Below, in pieces: positions 8,798 to 17,905 of a stretch of 64,000 bases of DNA. This DNA is from Pseudoalteromonas luteoviolacea B = ATCC 29581 (GTDB taxonomy: Bacteria > Pseudomonadota > Gammaproteobacteria > Enterobacterales > Alteromonadaceae). The position numbers and the translations under genes were made by a program. The notes below the pieces were generated by a model. It was given only the letters and a program-made list of their open reading frames with translations. It was not told the origin of the DNA and did not search any database. Within the stretch, counting starts at the first letter, position 1. Each line of letters starts with the position of its first letter. The stretch spans positions 34,063 through 98,062 of the forward strand of contig CAPN01000047.1 of NCBI GenBank assembly GCA_000333235.1, read 5' to 3'.

Positions 8798-9499
8798 ATG
8801 AAGTTTCCATGTCGATTAGACAAATTTGTTAGTCACCTTACCGAATTACCACGTACTAAAGTCCGCGGCGGGATCAAACGCGGATACGCTCAAGTCAATG
8901 GTGAAGACGTTTCTAAATTTGACGTGAGTATTACTCAAGCAGACGAAGTTACTTGGCAAGGAGAACGTTTACACTATTTAGGTAAACGCTATTTTATGCT
9001 CAACAAACCAAAAGGTTATGTTTGCGCCAACCAAGACGAGCTGCACCCTACCGTCTTTTCACTATTAGATGAACCAAACTTAAAAGATTTTCATATTGCT
9101 GGCCGCCTTGATATCGATACAACAGGCCTTGTTTTAATTACGAATGATGGCGATTGGTCACATAGGATCACATCGCCTAAACATGAAAAATATAAAACTT
9201 ACCTTGTAGAAACCCAAGATCCTATTGAAGAACATGCACTCGAAGCTCTTCGACAAGGCGTGCAATTGCATGGCGAAAAAGCGTTAACCAAACCCGCTAT
9301 CGCCGAGCGCTTAGCCAGCTATCAATTGCGTTTGTCTATTGCCGAGGGCAAGTATCATCAAGTCAAACGCATGCTTGCGGCCGTTGGCAATAAAGTAGTC
9401 GAACTACACCGTGAACAAGTCGGGCATATCCTACTTGAAGATTCGCTTGAAGCAGGTCACTATCGACCATTATCTTTAGAAGAAATCAAACTAAATTAA
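8798..9499 (+). CDS. rsuA: 16S rRNA pseudouridine(516) synthase RsuA
   Basis: A 233-residue two-domain enzyme: an N-terminal S4 RNA-binding domain (CRLDKFVSHLTEL...) and the catalytic domain with AGRLDIDTTGLVLITNDG, where the Asp of GRLDIDTTG is the catalytic residue. RYFMLNKPKGYVC, SHRITSPKHEKYKTYLV and GKYHQVKRMLAAVGNKVVEL match E. coli RsuA closely rather than RluE or RluF. It modifies U516 of 16S rRNA in 30S assembly. Start at ATG 8798 (MKFPCRLDKF), aligned with the S4 domain start; an upstream ATG at 8777 would add an unlikely seven residues. Confidence 0.93.
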   Translation: MKFPCRLDKFVSHLTELPRTKVRGGIKRGYAQVNGEDVSKFDVSITQADEVTWQGERLHYLGKRYFMLNKPKGYVCANQDELHPTVFSLLDEPNLKDFHIAGRLDIDTTGLVLITNDGDWSHRITSPKHEKYKTYLVETQDPIEEHALEALRQGVQLHGEKALTKPAIAERLASYQLRLSIAEGKYHQVKRMLAAVGNKVVELHREQVGHILLEDSLEAGHYRPLSLEEIKLN

Positions 9500-9514
9500 A
9501 TAGTTAAAATAAAA

Positions 9515-9547
9515 ATGCACGTTAAATTATTCCAATACAACGTGCAT
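9515..9547 (+). terminator. Weak candidate terminator after rsuA
   Basis: Inverted repeat ATGCACGTT / AACGTGCAT (9515-9523 and 9539-9547) with a 15-nt loop, 16 bp after the rsuA stop. The downstream T-run is poor (ATCTTTG), so it may only stabilise the 3' end. Confidence 0.4.
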
Positions 9548-9688
9548 TATCTTTGCGTGAATCACTTAAAACTGCTTAAACTTGAGTAAAAATCACCTCA
9601 AATCTCCCTATTTTGCGCTATAAATTAGTTACATCTGTCAAAAAATCATGATAGATCATAAATGAGCAAAAAAGACTAGGGGTACATT

Positions 9689-11320
9689 GTGCTGTCAGGA
9701 CTCACATTAAGAATAAAAATAATCATTTTCGCTGTCGCGATATTTATCAGCTTGTTACTCGTCGCAATTGTTGGTTTGCAATCTCTTCGTGTTGCCAGCG
9801 AGTCAGATAACATCGAACGCATCAACCAATTAATGAAAAGCACCGTAAACGTCGTTACCCAATTTGAAGCGCTCGTCAAAAAAGGGGAACTTGACGAACA
9901 AAAAGCAAAACAATTTGCCATTCAAATTTTACAAGAAAACAAATACAAAGATTCTGAATACGTTTATGCCGTTGACGATAAACTTAATTTTATTGCCGCA
10001 CCACATGACCCTCAGTTACATGGTTCAAGTTTTCGAGATTTTACCGATGCCAAAGGAGCGAGCATCGGCGACATGGTCAAAAATTTAGTCGGCAATCGAA
10101 CCGGTGAAATCATCACTTATCACTGGACTTCTGAACGCAATGGTGAAGTGGTCGATTTAACCTCTGTGGTACAAAAAACGCCTCTATTTGGTTGGTATAT
10201 TGGAACGGGTATAAGCTACAAAGAAGTGGATGAACGTTATTGGGCAACAGCGAGTTGGTTACTGGCATTATCGTTAATCATTGCCGTTGCTATGACGTTA
10301 GTATTGGCTCGATTTGGGCTTAGCATCACCAATAAACTCGGTGGTGAGCTTGATCAAGTATTAGCAATTGTGAAACAAATCTCTCGCGGCAAACTCGACT
10401 TTCACATTGACGCCAGTAAAGCGAAAGAAGGCAGTATCATTGCTGCAATGCAATACATGCAACGAGGGTTACGCGGCGTAGTCGAAGGAATAAAGACCGC
10501 CAGCGACACACTCCAAGTGCAAAGCAATGATGGCGAATCTCGCTCCACCGAACTAGAACAATTAACTCGAAGTCTCAGCGATGAAACTCAAATGGTGGCG
10601 TCTGCCATTACCGAATTAACGGCATCGGCTCAAACGGTGGTAGAACATGCAGAGCAAGCAGCACATTCTGTCCAAGAAGCAGAAAGCCAAGGGCAAAACG
10701 CAGATAAACTCACCACGGAAGCAGCGAATACCATCGCGTTACTCGAAAAACAAATTGACAGCGCTGGTAATAATATTCAAGTCCTTGACTCCGAAGTAAG
10801 TAATATTGCAAACGTCTTGAGTGTTATCCAAAGTATTGCAGAACAAACCAACCTACTGGCCTTGAACGCAGCCATAGAAGCCGCTAGAGCCGGTGAGCAA
10901 GGCCGTGGATTTGCCGTTGTTGCAGACGAAGTTCGCCAATTGGCTCAGCGCACTCAAACTAGCACAGAAGAAATTCGCACGATGATCAACAAGCTGCAAT
11001 CGGCCACACAAGAAGCAAAATCGTCCGTGACCACCAGCATCACAACCAGTGAAAAAACCGTGTCGATGTCGAAAAAAGCCAGTGATGAACTTCGTAAAGT
11101 CGCGATGTCCTTAAGTGCGATTTCGCAAATGAGTCATCAAATTGCGATCGCAGCAAAAGAACAGTTAGATGCAGGTGAAGATACAGCTCGTCGAGTTGTA
11201 ACCATTTCAGACACAGCCTCACAGACTGCCCGCGTGTCTGAGCAAGCCCACCTTGCCACAGACAGTATTAAAAATTTAACAAAACAACTCGAACACGAAA
11301 TCGCCAAGTTCGAATGCTAA
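9689..11320 (+). CDS. Methyl-accepting chemotaxis protein, single cache sensor
   Basis: A 543-residue chemoreceptor. GTG start at 9689 with AGGGG seven bases upstream. Order: first membrane helix (~8-28), a periplasmic ~150-residue sensor with [18 protein letters not shown] and the [14 protein letters not shown] tail that marks an sCache_2 domain, a second helix (~190-212), a HAMP-like linker, and the methyl-accepting helices with the invariant hairpin tip ([20 protein letters not shown] and [16 protein letters not shown]). It ends in [10 protein letters not shown] with no CheR-tethering pentapeptide. Cache receptors of this class often sense small carboxylates, but the ligand is unknown. Monocistronic, followed by a good terminator. 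Confidence 0.94.
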   Translation: MLSGLTLRIKIIIFAVAIFISLLLVAIVGLQSLRVASESDNIERINQLMKSTVNVVTQFEALVKKGELDEQKAKQFAIQILQENKYKDSEYVYAVDDKLNFIAAPHDPQLHGSSFRDFTDAKGASIGDMVKNLVGNRTGEIITYHWTSERNGEVVDLTSVVQKTPLFGWYIGTGISYKEVDERYWATASWLLALSLIIAVAMTLVLARFGLSITNKLGGELDQVLAIVKQISRGKLDFHIDASKAKEGSIIAAMQYMQRGLRGVVEGIKTASDTLQVQSNDGESRSTELEQLTRSLSDETQMVASAITELTASAQTVVEHAEQAAHSVQEAESQGQNADKLTTEAANTIALLEKQIDSAGNNIQVLDSEVSNIANVLSVIQSIAEQTNLLALNAAIEAARAGEQGRGFAVVADEVRQLAQRTQTSTEEIRTMINKLQSATQEAKSSVTTSITTSEKTVSMSKKASDELRKVAMSLSAISQMSHQIAIAAKEQLDAGEDTARRVVTISDTASQTARVSEQAHLATDSIKNLTKQLEHEIAKFEC

Positions 11321-11352
11321 CCTAATACAAAATAACTAATAAAGTCAGACAT

Positions 11353-11377
11353 ATGGGCGTTTAAACGCCCATTTTTT
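11353..11377 (+). terminator. Rho-independent terminator after chemoreceptor gene
   Basis: Perfect hairpin ATGGGCGTTT / AAACGCCCAT (11353-11372), directly followed by a T-run. It sits 32 bp after the MCP stop. From here to 11635 (about 258 bp) I see no gene; this AT-rich stretch presumably holds the promoter for the peptide gene. Confidence 0.85.
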
Positions 11378-11635
11378 CATACCAACGATTGAGCCAAACA
11401 GCAAATTCGATGCTAAAAAGATTTACTTTTAATTAACGATGGGGTAAAAAGTAGGAACTAGCTTACTGCATACCTTGTCAGTTAAGTTTTACCTAACCAC
11501 TTTAGGTGTTTCGTCGTTGTAAAGCTACGCACCTAGGGATTGGGGATAGATAGCAAAACCATCGTTTTAAGTTGTCATGGAATGCTAGGCTCTTAGGAGC
11601 TAAATCAGTGTTTAATATCTAAAAGGAATACGATC

Positions 11636-11737
11636 ATGAAAAAGTTAGCGCTTAATCAATGTAAAAAAATCAGCGGTGGTGCGATTCAAAAGCCTGACAA
11701 GCCGATACCAGTTACCGAATCAGATAACAATGGCTAA
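11636..11737 (+). CDS. Double-glycine leader peptide (bacteriocin/pheromone-like)
   Basis: A 33-residue peptide gene. ATG at 11636 is preceded by AAAAGGA (11621-11627) at good spacing, and the stop is at 11735-11737. The N-terminal 15 residues, MKKLALNQCKKISGG, match the double-glycine leader pattern (basic start, hydrophobic spacing, ISGG at the end) that C39 peptidase-containing ABC exporters cleave. The predicted mature part is AIQKPDKPIPVTESDNNG: 18 residues, Pro-rich, acidic tail, no Cys and not amphipathic. It could be a pheromone, a precursor for modification, or a small secreted factor. No exporter is present in the window. The next gene begins 13 nt downstream and encodes a membrane protein, the position where immunity or accessory proteins are found. 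Confidence 0.6.
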   Translation: MKKLALNQCKKISGGAIQKPDKPIPVTESDNNG

Positions 11738-11750
11738 AGAACTAATTTAA

Positions 11751-12383
11751 ATGCTGGATTTATCAACAAAATCACACTCATTCATGCTAGCAATGTCAGT
11801 CGTGATATTGCTAGCAGTATTAACAAATGCTCCAAATCCTTTTATTTATGCTTATCTCGCTTACAATACATTTCTTGTAATCGCAGCATTAAAATTCAAA
11901 GACTTCAACACTTTTGTGCTTGGTACACTTATACTCTCGCCATATTTTTTAGAACAAATTATATTTAATTTTGGATTTATAAGTTTAAGTTCCACAGAAG
12001 AAAACAGGCTATATCAAAATAGTCTAATTTTCGGAGTTCAACTCATCATAAACTTAATAGTCTTATACCCAATAGTTAAACGCTATGAACTACAAGAGAA
12101 ATATTGGCCTTCTTCTAAAGTAAAAATGTCGCTCGGAGACCAAATTTTCCCGTGGCTAATTCTGTTATCTACAGTTAAATGCTTTACAGCGCTAGTAGAA
12201 AACTATTTTCGAAATGGTCTGGGTTACAATATCCAGTTTTTTTACAGTATTTTTGATATTACGGGCTTTATAAATTTATCTATCACTACAGCAGTAATGA
12301 CAACCCTAGTTTTTGAAAGTTATACTGATTTTAAGTTGTCAAAAATCCCTCGGATCCTAAAGAAAAAAAGTAATTTGAAATAA
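11751..12383 (+). CDS. AT-rich integral membrane protein of unknown function
   Basis: A 210-residue protein with about five or six predicted membrane helices (hydrophobic stretches near 13-30, 30-47, 52-72, 88-108, 128-150 and 165-190) and a basic C-terminus (KIPRILKKKSNLK). I do not recognise the family. It begins 13 nt after the leader-peptide stop with only a weak ribosome binding site, so coupling to the peptide gene is likely. Base composition is clearly more AT-rich than the neighbours, suggesting acquisition with the peptide gene. A role as immunity, sensor or processing partner is inference from position only. Confidence 0.7.
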   Translation: MLDLSTKSHSFMLAMSVVILLAVLTNAPNPFIYAYLAYNTFLVIAALKFKDFNTFVLGTLILSPYFLEQIIFNFGFISLSSTEENRLYQNSLIFGVQLIINLIVLYPIVKRYELQEKYWPSSKVKMSLGDQIFPWLILLSTVKCFTALVENYFRNGLGYNIQFFYSIFDITGFINLSITTAVMTTLVFESYTDFKLSKIPRILKKKSNLK

Positions 12384-12457
12384 CTTAAAGAGTTTTAGCT
12401 TGAGTTTATATATCAGGTACTTTGATGGAAAAGTTTAATTAAATCCAATTAAAAACC

Positions 12458-12478
12458 AAGGGCCTTTCGGCCCTTTTA
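12458..12478. terminator. Bidirectional terminator between convergent genes
   Basis: Hairpin AAGGGCC-TTTC-GGCCCTT (12458-12475) with A-rich sequence on the left and T-rich on the right. It lies between the membrane protein gene and the convergent enolase-superfamily gene and can serve both. Confidence 0.8.
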
Positions 12479-12494
12479 TCATCAAATCAGTCCG

Positions 12495-13670
12495 TTATTT
12501 AACTTCAACACGAGGTGAGCGCATCACCACCTCATCATTCAGTTCAATGCCAATACCTGGCAAGTCTGAAACTTTAAACTTACCATTCACAGGCTGTGGA
12601 TCTTGAATACACAATTCACGGTTCCAATGCTTAAGCGCGTAAGTATGGTGCTCATGGATTAAGAAATTTGGAATGGCAGATTCTAAATGCAATGAAGCCG
12701 CGGTAGCAACTGGACCTCCGCACACGTGAGCCTGAATGCGAATATCAAAAATATCGGCGTAATCGCATACTTTTTTCGTTTCGGTAAAGCCACCACACAG
12801 GCCAATATCCGGTTGTAATACGTCAATACTTTGGTCTTCAAAATAAGGACGAAATGCCCAACGATTGTAAAGTCGCTCGCCACCTGCTAGCGGAACATTG
12901 ACTTTTTTCGCCACTTTATCGTGTAGTGAGTGGTTTAAATAGTTGACTGGCTCTTCGTAATACATGCAATCAAACTCTTCAGCGATTTCCCCAATTTGAA
13001 TTGCAGACGTAGCGCCTGGCAGACTGTGACATTCAAAAATAATATCGACTTCATCACCTACTGCATCACGAATGGCCTTCATGCGAGCACGGTACAGCTT
13101 CATTTCGCCGCGTGAAATAATTTTAGTACGATCATAATAGGTGTTGCCATCTTTGTCGTACATAATTGGGTCAACTTTAACGGCATCGTAACCCTCTGCA
13201 ACCGCTTTTAATGCGGCTTCGGCGTATTCTTCAGGGCGAATTAATTTTTTAAATTCTGGTCCCCAATCAAATTGCAGCTGCGAGGCATAAGTTCGCAATT
13301 CTTCATTCACTTTACCACCCAATAGTTGGTATACCGGTAAATTAAGTGCCTTACCTTTAATATCCCAAAGCGCGGTATCTATCGCACTCATGGCTGAGTA
13401 AATCACTGGACCACCACCCAGACCCCAAAAGCTTTCTCTGAGCATGCGAGCCCAAAGCAGTTCAGTTTGAAATGGGTCGTGGCCAATTAAAAATGCTTCC
13501 GCCATTTCTTTAATCATGGCGGCCGCTGCACTATGACCTAAATCATAAGCAAGGCCTGCTTCACCGACTCCAGAAATACCTTCATCGGTATGAATACGAA
13601 CAAAAACAGGTGTCCATTGAGGTCTTTCTGGACAGTGAATATCAAACACTTCGACGCGAGTAACTTTCAT
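12495..13670 (-). CDS. Enolase-superfamily (mandelate racemase/sugar acid dehydratase-like) enzyme
   Basis: A 391-residue enzyme, start at ATG 13670 with AGGAGC just upstream (13674-13679). N-terminal capping domain (to ~125) and a TIM barrel. Visible superfamily landmarks: AVKVDP on the second strand, three metal-ligand strands with FECHS, YYEEP and GGERLY, QPDIGLCGG and HVCGGP with the catalytic His. The set is nearest to galactonate/gluconate dehydratase-like members of the mandelate racemase subgroup; the first ligand strand has Glu-Cys-His where dehydratases usually have Asp-x-His/Asn. The upstream class II aldolase gene ends 8 bp before it, so the two likely act in one sugar-acid or hydroxyacid route. 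Confidence 0.85.
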   Translation of the reverse strand: MKVTRVEVFDIHCPERPQWTPVFVRIHTDEGISGVGEAGLAYDLGHSAAAAMIKEMAEAFLIGHDPFQTELLWARMLRESFWGLGGGPVIYSAMSAIDTALWDIKGKALNLPVYQLLGGKVNEELRTYASQLQFDWGPEFKKLIRPEEYAEAALKAVAEGYDAVKVDPIMYDKDGNTYYDRTKIISRGEMKLYRARMKAIRDAVGDEVDIIFECHSLPGATSAIQIGEIAEEFDCMYYEEPVNYLNHSLHDKVAKKVNVPLAGGERLYNRWAFRPYFEDQSIDVLQPDIGLCGGFTETKKVCDYADIFDIRIQAHVCGGPVATAASLHLESAIPNFLIHEHHTYALKHWNRELCIQDPQPVNGKFKVSDLPGIGIELNDEVVMRSPRVEVK

Positions 13671-13678
13671 TTTAGCTC

Positions 13679-14446
13679 CTATTTCGCAAAACCAGGATCG
13701 AGACGATACGCTTTGCGTAGCATCGCAGGCCAAGCGAGTTGCCCACCGGTACTGCCACTGTGGACTACTTTGGCCTGATTATAAATATTGTCTATGATCG
13801 GCTGGGGCACAGCTACGGCAGGTTGCCCTGTTGCCATAATGGCAACTTGGATCTCGCAAGCCCGCTGTAGATCGTAAAAACGCATAAACGCGTCGCCAAC
13901 CGTTGGCCCAACCGTTAATCCACCGTGATTCACCAATAACATGTGGTTTGTATGACCTAAATCGGCTTGTAAACGCGCTTTTTCCGCCTCATTGACCGCT
14001 AATCCTTCGTAACCATGGTACGACAGCGACGGCAAAGAAAACATAGCGTGCTGGCTTAACGGCAATAAACCGCATTCAAGTGTGGCCACTGCAATCGTTT
14101 CTTTTGTGTGTAAATGGATCACGCAATGCGCATCGTTTCGCACTTCATGAATTGCACTGTGAATGGTAAACCCTGCGGGATTTATCTGATAAGGTGAGTC
14201 ATCTAACACGTTACCTTGTAAATCCACTTTCACTAAATTCGATGCCGTCACTTCATCAAAAGACAAACCAAATGCATTTACCAAGTAATGTTCAGTTCCT
14301 GGCACGCGTGCGGACATATGCGTATAAATAAGATCACCCCAACGGAAATGCTCAACTAATCGATAACATGCCGCTAAATCGACCCGTAATTGCCATTCTT
14401 CTTCACTTACCTTGCCTTTAAGACTAAATTTAGGCAGTTCAAACAT
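13679..14446 (-). CDS. Class II aldolase/adducin family protein
   Basis: A 255-residue protein. Start ATG 14446 (MFELPKF) has GGAG eight bases upstream. The fold signatures are seen: a first segment DLIYTHMSARVPG, then AIHEVRNDAHCVIHLHT with the zinc-binding His-x-His, LSQHAMFSL with a third His, and MLLVNHGGLTVGPTV. Members include fuculose-phosphate aldolase and ribulose-phosphate epimerase-like enzymes, but many, like adducin-type proteins, have unknown chemistry. It is the first gene of a two-gene operon with the enolase-superfamily enzyme. No transporter or regulator accompanies the pair here. Confidence 0.86.
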   Translation of the reverse strand: MFELPKFSLKGKVSEEEWQLRVDLAACYRLVEHFRWGDLIYTHMSARVPGTEHYLVNAFGLSFDEVTASNLVKVDLQGNVLDDSPYQINPAGFTIHSAIHEVRNDAHCVIHLHTKETIAVATLECGLLPLSQHAMFSLPSLSYHGYEGLAVNEAEKARLQADLGHTNHMLLVNHGGLTVGPTVGDAFMRFYDLQRACEIQVAIMATGQPAVAVPQPIIDNIYNQAKVVHSGSTGGQLAWPAMLRKAYRLDPGFAK

Positions 14447-14520
14447 AGTTACTCCAGGATGCATAGACGTCGTTTGGATGTATAGAAGTCTAAATTAGAA
14501 AGTTTGTTGTTTCAATAAAA

Positions 14521-14545
14521 AAACCATCGCCTAAGCGATGGTTTT
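14521..14545 (-). terminator. Rho-independent terminator of the cytochrome c gene
   Basis: On the minus strand, AAACCATCGC-TTAG-GCGATGGTTT followed by a T-rich run. It lies 42 bp after the cytochrome stop and isolates that gene from the aldolase operon. Confidence 0.85.
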
Positions 14546-14586
14546 CAAATAGATGTTCGATTCGACCCTGAACCGTTCACCTAACC

Positions 14587-14910
14587 TTATTTTACTTGCT
14601 CTAGGTACTCAGCAATCGCGACCATTTCTTCTTCAGATACATTGGCAACCATCGCTTTCATCGCCATCGACATGCCATTGGCACGTGCGCCCGATTTAAT
14701 GTCTTTCATTTGTTGTACCAAATAGTCTTTATTTTGACCATTTAGTTTTGGGTAAGAACCCATCAGCGGTGCTTTACCTTCTGCACCGTGACACGTTTGA
14801 CACATTTTTGCGGTATAAAGTGCCGCGCCATCTGCTGCATGTGCAGTAGTAGTAACAGTCGCAGTTAAAGACAGTGCAGCACCTGCAATTAAATATTTCA
14901 TCTTGCTCAT
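14587..14910 (-). CDS. Periplasmic monoheme cytochrome c (class I)
   Basis: A 107-residue protein with an N-terminal signal peptide cleaved near AHA at 23-25, so exported to the periplasm. A single heme attachment motif CQTCH occurs at about 37-41, and the distal axial Met is probably in the NGMSMAMK segment. Size and motif order (YPKLNGQNKDYLVQQMKDI, then VSEEEMVAIAEYLEQ) match small c5/c553-type electron carriers that serve terminal oxidases or peroxidases. No partner reductase adjoins; it appears monocistronic and has its own terminator. Confidence 0.9.
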   Translation of the reverse strand: MSKMKYLIAGAALSLTATVTTTAHAADGAALYTAKMCQTCHGAEGKAPLMGSYPKLNGQNKDYLVQQMKDIKSGARANGMSMAMKAMVANVSEEEMVAIAEYLEQVK

Positions 14911-15008
14911 TGTTTTATCTCTTATCGTTTAACGTTAAATCCACTCAAAGTGTAGACTAAGCATACGAATTTTCTACAATTCGTGAAAAGATGTGCACTT
15001 AAACTACA

Positions 15009-15548
15009 CTACCACATCAAATCATCTGGCACTTCATAACCCGCGTATGGATCGTCGTCATCGAGTTTATCGTCTTCGTTAATGGCGTGTACTACGATAT
15101 AGCTGGGGTCAATAGCCGCAATTTTGCGAGCTGGCTCATCTGCCAATACATAAAACTGGCCTTCAAGTACACATATTGCCAAACGACCTTTGGCCAGCGC
15201 TTTGCGTGTTGCTTCATTCACTTCAAGCTCTTTAATTTTGCCATCGTAAGCAAAATTAAATACCGCATCGCCTTTGATTTCATCTTGATTGTGATGTTTT
15301 AAAATTTGTTTTGCACGAGCAACTTGCTCGCGATCTTTCAATTCGACTTTGCGAGCTTCATTGAGCTGTTGGGCTTTAGCTTGTTGCTCTTGCTTGGTTT
15401 GCTCAATGTGTTTTTGCAAATCACTCGGGTCGCTCGTTGCACCCTTTTTCTTTTTCTTTTGTTGCTTACGCTTTTCTGACTTTGCCACGCGCGCTTGGTG
15501 GGCAGTCGTTAATCCCGCTTTTAACAGTTGATCTTGTAGTGAACCCAT
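15009..15548 (-). CDS. DUF2058 (YaiL-like) protein
   Basis: A 179-residue soluble protein. N-terminal MGSLQDQLLKAGL is the family signature, followed by a very basic Lys-rich stretch (KSEKRKQQKKKKKG), a long charged coiled-coil-like helix (to ~85), and a compact C-terminal domain with FNFAYDGKIKELEVNEATRKAL. This is the layout of DUF2058/YaiL proteins, described as nucleoprotein- or polysaccharide-associated but without proven function. The basic tract suggests RNA or ribosome contact (inference). Monocistronic. Confidence 0.88.
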   Translation of the reverse strand: MGSLQDQLLKAGLTTAHQARVAKSEKRKQQKKKKKGATSDPSDLQKHIEQTKQEQQAKAQQLNEARKVELKDREQVARAKQILKHHNQDEIKGDAVFNFAYDGKIKELEVNEATRKALAKGRLAICVLEGQFYVLADEPARKIAAIDPSYIVVHAINEDDKLDDDDPYAGYEVPDDLMW

Positions 15549-15737
15549 TGGGTGACTCCCATTACTTTTAATCTACGTACATTGTAAACAGGCAGACCAA
15601 CGAATTGAAGTATCAACACGGATTTCATGTCACAATGTAGCAGCACCGCGAAAAGGATTTGTGATTTAGCTCAAAGAAAGGTAGCAAAATCAATAATAAA
15701 TTAACCTAAGCTCTAGTTTATCGACTAAAGGCGTCTC

Positions 15738-16859
15738 ATGGCATTTACTCATTTACTGTTGTGTTCGATTTGTATTTTTTTCGTCTTGTACGCGCCACAA
15801 CCGTTGCTTGCTGTATTTACGAACACGTTCAATATTACCACCGCACAAAGTGGCTCGTTGATGTCCTTGACGATGCTTCCTTTGGCGATAGCGCCGATTT
15901 TCTATGGTCTAATATTAGCAAAGCGCAATGTGTTGCAAGTATTAAAGTGGACGATGTTTGCGCTTGCCTTTAGTTGCTTGGCGTTTGTATGGGTTGAGCC
16001 GTTTATTTACCTTCAGGGCATTCGTTTATTGCAAGGCTTACTGTTACCGGCTGCATTAACCAGTATGACTGGGTACGTAGCAATGCAATTCCAAGGTACT
16101 CAAGTACAAAAAAAAATGGCGTTTTATATTGGCAGTACCATCATTGGTGGTTACTTAGGTCGAGTGCTTGCGGCAAGCTTTGCATCGTGGTTTAGCTGGC
16201 AAAGCTTTTATTATTTTATGGCCATTGTACTGTGTGTCTTTGCAATGTTTATTCAACCTAGTAGACACCAAACACAAATAAAGCCCTATACATCGCCAAA
16301 GGAATATTTGCGCCCCTTGCACAGCAAACCAGTACTTACACTTTATCTAGGTGTATTTAGCATGTTTTTTTGCTTTGCTGGCCTGATGAATTTTCTTCCA
16401 TTCATTCTTGGCGATTGGTTTAACATCACAAACACCAAAGACGTTGGGCTAGTTTATACGGGGTATTTACTCGGTGCGGCGCTAAGTAGCAGTGCAACTT
16501 GGCTTGTAAAACGCTGTCGTTCGGCTGCAGGTTTTATATTTACGATTTTTGTCCTTTATGTTTTTACCTTAGTGTTTATGCAAATCCCCACATTTAGCGT
16601 ATTTATTAGTGCATTTACGCTATTTTGCATGGCCATGTTTATGATCCACACCACCGCAGCAGGCTACGCGAACCAAATCAGCCAAGCGCCTGCTACCGTC
16701 ACAAATGGAGCATACGTATCGTTTTACTACAGTGGCGGCGCTCTTGGATCATTTTTGCCCGGATATGCATATGATCTTGGTGGCGTCTCGGCATTACTTT
16801 GGGTATTAACCGCCGTTGCCATGTTTGGCGCATTAGCCACCCAACACATTCACAAGTAA
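15738..16859 (+). CDS. MFS transporter
   Basis: A 373-residue carrier with about 12 hydrophobic segments. It shows the YnfM/arabinose-efflux-like opening YAPQPLLAVF and a second segment SLTMLPLAIAPIFYGLI, and the domain-motif region RLLQGLLLPAAL in helix 4. Likely a drug or metabolite efflux pump; the substrate cannot be inferred. It is slightly shorter than usual (about 390-400), mostly because of a short N-terminus. Upstream noncoding DNA (15549-15737) separates it from the divergent DUF2058 gene, with no recognisable operator. Confidence 0.85.
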   Translation: MAFTHLLLCSICIFFVLYAPQPLLAVFTNTFNITTAQSGSLMSLTMLPLAIAPIFYGLILAKRNVLQVLKWTMFALAFSCLAFVWVEPFIYLQGIRLLQGLLLPAALTSMTGYVAMQFQGTQVQKKMAFYIGSTIIGGYLGRVLAASFASWFSWQSFYYFMAIVLCVFAMFIQPSRHQTQIKPYTSPKEYLRPLHSKPVLTLYLGVFSMFFCFAGLMNFLPFILGDWFNITNTKDVGLVYTGYLLGAALSSSATWLVKRCRSAAGFIFTIFVLYVFTLVFMQIPTFSVFISAFTLFCMAMFMIHTTAAGYANQISQAPATVTNGAYVSFYYSGGALGSFLPGYAYDLGGVSALLWVLTAVAMFGALATQHIHK

Positions 16860-16895
16860 CATTGTTTACTGTGTGCTTATTCAACTTGCAAATGC

Positions 16896-17420
16896 CTATT
16901 TCAGGGCATCTTCTCGTTGATTGGGTATACCATACACCTCGGGTGTAATGCCTAGTGTTTGCCAAAATTGAATTAGATCGTGTTTTGCTAGCACCCAAGT
17001 ATAGCGATTATCAAAAGGGTGACATTGCCAATGTGTTTGTTGCCAAAGCGCTTCATCGATCCAAAGGCGAACGTGTTGGCTACTATCATTAATAAGCGCA
17101 AGCGCTGAAACACAACCCGGTTTTACACCAAGGTACTTTTCTAAGCGCTCATTAGAGGCAAATCCCAGACGCGATAGCCCCAATTGCTTAGAAAGCGCTT
17201 TTAAGTCCACACGCCGCTCTGGCGTCGTCAAGAGCAATGCATGAACTCGACCATAGTTATCGCGTAAAAATAGGTTTTTTAGCCGAGCGCCACTTCGCAC
17301 CAATTTTAGGTGATCCGCATCAAAACACGTAGTCAGTGGCGGATGCTCATACTGTTCATACGTTATGGAAAGTTGCGCTAAACGCGCTTTTAAGCCGGCA
17401 AACGAAGGCTCACTACTCAT
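16896..17420 (-). CDS. YbaK/ProX-type aminoacyl-tRNA deacylase
   Basis: A 174-residue protein, start at ATG 17420 (MSSEPSFAGL) overlapping the upstream lipoprotein stop by 8 nt. It has the YbaK/EbsC fold with ARLKNLFLRDNYGRVHALLL and the conserved basic core, and PGCVSALALIND near residue 105, a version of the GxxxSPF/GxVSPLAL loop typical of prolyl-tRNA editing homologues (ProXp-ala/PrdX). Such enzymes clear mischarged Ala-tRNA(Pro) in trans. Specificity is inferred from family resemblance only. Confidence 0.85.
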   Translation of the reverse strand: MSSEPSFAGLKARLAQLSITYEQYEHPPLTTCFDADHLKLVRSGARLKNLFLRDNYGRVHALLLTTPERRVDLKALSKQLGLSRLGFASNERLEKYLGVKPGCVSALALINDSSQHVRLWIDEALWQQTHWQCHPFDNRYTWVLAKHDLIQFWQTLGITPEVYGIPNQREDALK

Positions 17421-17826
17421 AACAACCACCGCGTAATTGGACACTGCGATCGCGCCAGAAAACTTGGTCAATAGTGTGACCTTGTCGGCACACTTGTCTG
17501 TCCAACAGGGCTTTTTTCAAACGTTTTACCGCCTCATCTTCAAGTTTGATTTTTAATGCAGGCGAGTCTTCAAATCGCTCTATTTCTTGCATCTTTTGCA
17601 TCTCTTTTCGAGTCATCGCTTCACTTTGTGATGGTCCTAATGCAGGCTTTGCCTGATGTTGATCAACGACAGTGACTATAAAAACAAACTCGGTGCGTCC
17701 ACCATCAACACCACGTTGATAAAACTTCTCACTTTCAATTTCATATTTTTCAGGCTCTGGGCGTGATGCACAGCCACTTAGTGTTATTGCCAATCCGAGG
17801 CATGTGAAAATGTGGTACAACTTCAT
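17413..17826 (-). CDS. Putative lipoprotein of unknown function
   Basis: A 137-residue protein, start at ATG 17826, with a lipobox (ITLSGC, Cys at about 19) giving a mature lipid-anchored protein. The rest is charged, with an EAMTRKEMQKMQEIERF helix and two Cys near the C-terminus (RQVCRQGH and RGGCYE) that could pair in the periplasm. The family is not recognised. The gene overlaps the deacylase gene by 8 nt; a longer frame would add 24 residues ahead of the signal and is unlikely. Confidence 0.7.
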   Translation of the reverse strand: MKLYHIFTCLGLAITLSGCASRPEPEKYEIESEKFYQRGVDGGRTEFVFIVTVVDQHQAKPALGPSQSEAMTRKEMQKMQEIERFEDSPALKIKLEDEAVKRLKKALLDRQVCRQGHTIDQVFWRDRSVQLRGGCYE

Positions 17827-17905
17827 GGGGTTACCTATACAAAGGACTTTTACGCAGTCTAACAAAGCAATTTCGCTTTGGGTAAAATATTTTTTCAAGA
17901 AAAGC

